64,000 nucleotides of DNA, from IMG/VR virus record IMGVR_UViG_3300034104_006814, positions 1 to 64,000 of that record; one strand, given 5' to 3'. Position 1 is the first letter of the stretch; the number at the start of each line of letters is the position of its first letter. The position numbers were made by a program, and so were the translations under genes. This stretch comes from a virus. Of the stretch, positions 63,368 through 64,000 are shown piece by piece. The notes beneath the pieces were generated by a model. The model saw nothing but the letters and a program-made list of their open reading frames with translations, did not search any database and was not told the DNA's origin.

Positions 63368-64000
63368 TTACTCAGCCGCCGCAAGTTCCTCAACGTCAAC
63401 CGCTTCCACCTCGATCACGCTGGAGTGACCCGCCCGCGTATCGAACAGGGACTGCATAACCATCGTCCGCGCAGGGAGTTTGGTCAGGTCAGAACCCTTG
63501 AGGTTCTCGGTGACCGCGTTGTACAAGTTCCACAACGTAGGGCTGTTGAACTCGGGATGGCGCGGAGCCTTGAACTCTTGGATGACGGGGAACAGGTCGC
63601 GAGCGGGAAGTGCCTTGCTTTCAGCGAGTTGCACCGCGAGGGCGCACGCATCGTTGAATCCGATCTCGGTTTGCTGATAGCGGTTGATCCGCGTTTCCAT
63701 GTCAGTCCAGTGCGAGAGCAAACGCCCGATTGCTTCACTCAGCACGCGGGGAATGTCGCGGAGGATGTTCGTCGTGTGACGACGGGCGAGCTTGATGTCT
63801 GATGAGAAACAGAGGTTCTCACAAACGATCATGCGGTTGCCCACACAAATCGAAGCGGCGAAGGTGCGGTCGTGCGAGTTGCGCAATCCCAGAACGAGCT
63901 TGCGTTCGCTGCTGTTGATGTCAGGCCCAGCGATCTGGAACCCGCCGAAGTACCGCTGGCCGAAGCGGGCGAGAGCGTGCTTCTCTTCAGTGACGGAGTA
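63368..64000 (-). CDS. DUF932 family protein (partial, N-terminus beyond window)
   Basis: The frame is open from the right edge (first codons YSVTEEKHALARFGQ) to the TAA at 63368; 210 residues seen. FQIAGPDINSSERKLVLGLR and NSHDRTFAASICVGNRMIVC are characteristic of DUF932, as is ENLCFSSDIKLARRHT (phage/plasmid-like protein TIGR03299 type). The gene is strongly GC-rich compared with the rest of the window. Function of the family is unknown. Confidence 0.85.
   Translation of the reverse strand, partial: YSVTEEKHALARFGQRYFGGFQIAGPDINSSERKLVLGLRNSHDRTFAASICVGNRMIVCENLCFSSDIKLARRHTTNILRDIPRVLSEAIGRLLSHWTDMETRINRYQQTEIGFNDACALAVQLAESKALPARDLFPVIQEFKAPRHPEFNSPTLWNLYNAVTENLKGSDLTKLPARTMVMQSLFDTRAGHSSVIEVEAVDVEELAAAE

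Noticed and set aside
63305-63802. Plus-strand ORF of 165 codons
   Set aside because: Shadow of the GC-rich DUF932 gene, which is open to the window edge and has family motifs.

Overview
The window looks like part of a large, AT-rich tailed-phage genome with a long non-contractile (lambda-like) tail module. It is not a complete genome: I found no terminase, portal, major capsid or DNA polymerase gene. Evidence for a phage: lambda gpL/gpK/gpI/gpJ-type tail-tip genes, several repeat-rich tail fibre genes, a lysis set (GH46-type muramidase/chitosanase, holin candidates, nested spanin-like genes), nucleotide-metabolism genes (ThyX, dCMP deaminase, GMP-reductase-like), eight tRNA genes, very tight gene packing and many small orphan genes. 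The host is probably a Planctomycetota/Verrucomicrobiota-type bacterium. The main clue is a complete DUF1501 gene with a Tat-like signal, a family abundant in those phyla. Start codons have almost no Shine-Dalgarno sequences, and promoters are of the ordinary TTGACa/TAtaaT type, which argues against Bacteroidota. The host assignment is inference.

Layout. 1-7.3 kb (minus strand): tail fibre/baseplate-decoration genes, including a fibre with a long array of 24-25-residue repeats that runs off the left edge. 7.35-12 kb (plus): a possible ssDNA-binding protein, glycosyltransferases (one GT9 enzyme split over two genes), a Rad52/Erf-like candidate and a GNAT-like protein. 12-21.2 kb (minus): tail-tip module L-K-I-J, with J divided among separate genes. 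21.2-24.1 kb (plus): nuclease, GMP reductase-like, GH46 lysin. 24.1-26.2 kb: tRNAs (Met-CAU, Tyr, Asn, Thr), an unexplained structured, repetitive non-coding stretch, and the DUF1501 cargo gene. 26.2-40.9 kb: nucleotide metabolism, phosphoesterase, cupin, spanins, ThyX, holin candidates, a kinase-like mini-protein, a membrane-anchored papain-like protease, an ECF-type sigma factor and a MoxR ATPase/VWA pair. 40.9-47.3 kb: a five-gene glycosyltransferase cassette. 47.3-57.1 kb: dense small genes, including RlpA, YopX, a second sigma factor, and two tandem arrays (five genes each) of a novel paralogous family sharing a C-terminal motif (FEVxDKxKFLWAKLKYGI-like). 57.1-58.1 kb: a non-coding region with 14-bp purine-rich repeats and a candidate ncRNA with its own promoter and terminator. 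58.1-64 kb: a more GC-rich, mosaic segment with a RuvB-like AAA+ protein, SprT, HNH endonuclease, UvsE, tRNAs (Arg, Lys, Leu, Ile2/Met), DUF932, and five copies of a dispersed palindrome.

Expression logic. About ten plus-strand genes sit 6-12 nt behind a good -10 box, so their mRNAs should be leaderless or nearly so. Inside operons, genes are joined by a stereotyped TAATATG stop/start junction or by ATGA-type overlaps, again without a Shine-Dalgarno sequence. Two phage-encoded ECF-like sigma factors and a second upstream motif (GTGTAA-like) suggest staged transcription.

The tRNA set mostly reads A-ending or AT-rich codons (AAA, AGA, UUA, ACA, probably AUA). This fits an AT-rich phage in a host with a less AT-rich genome.
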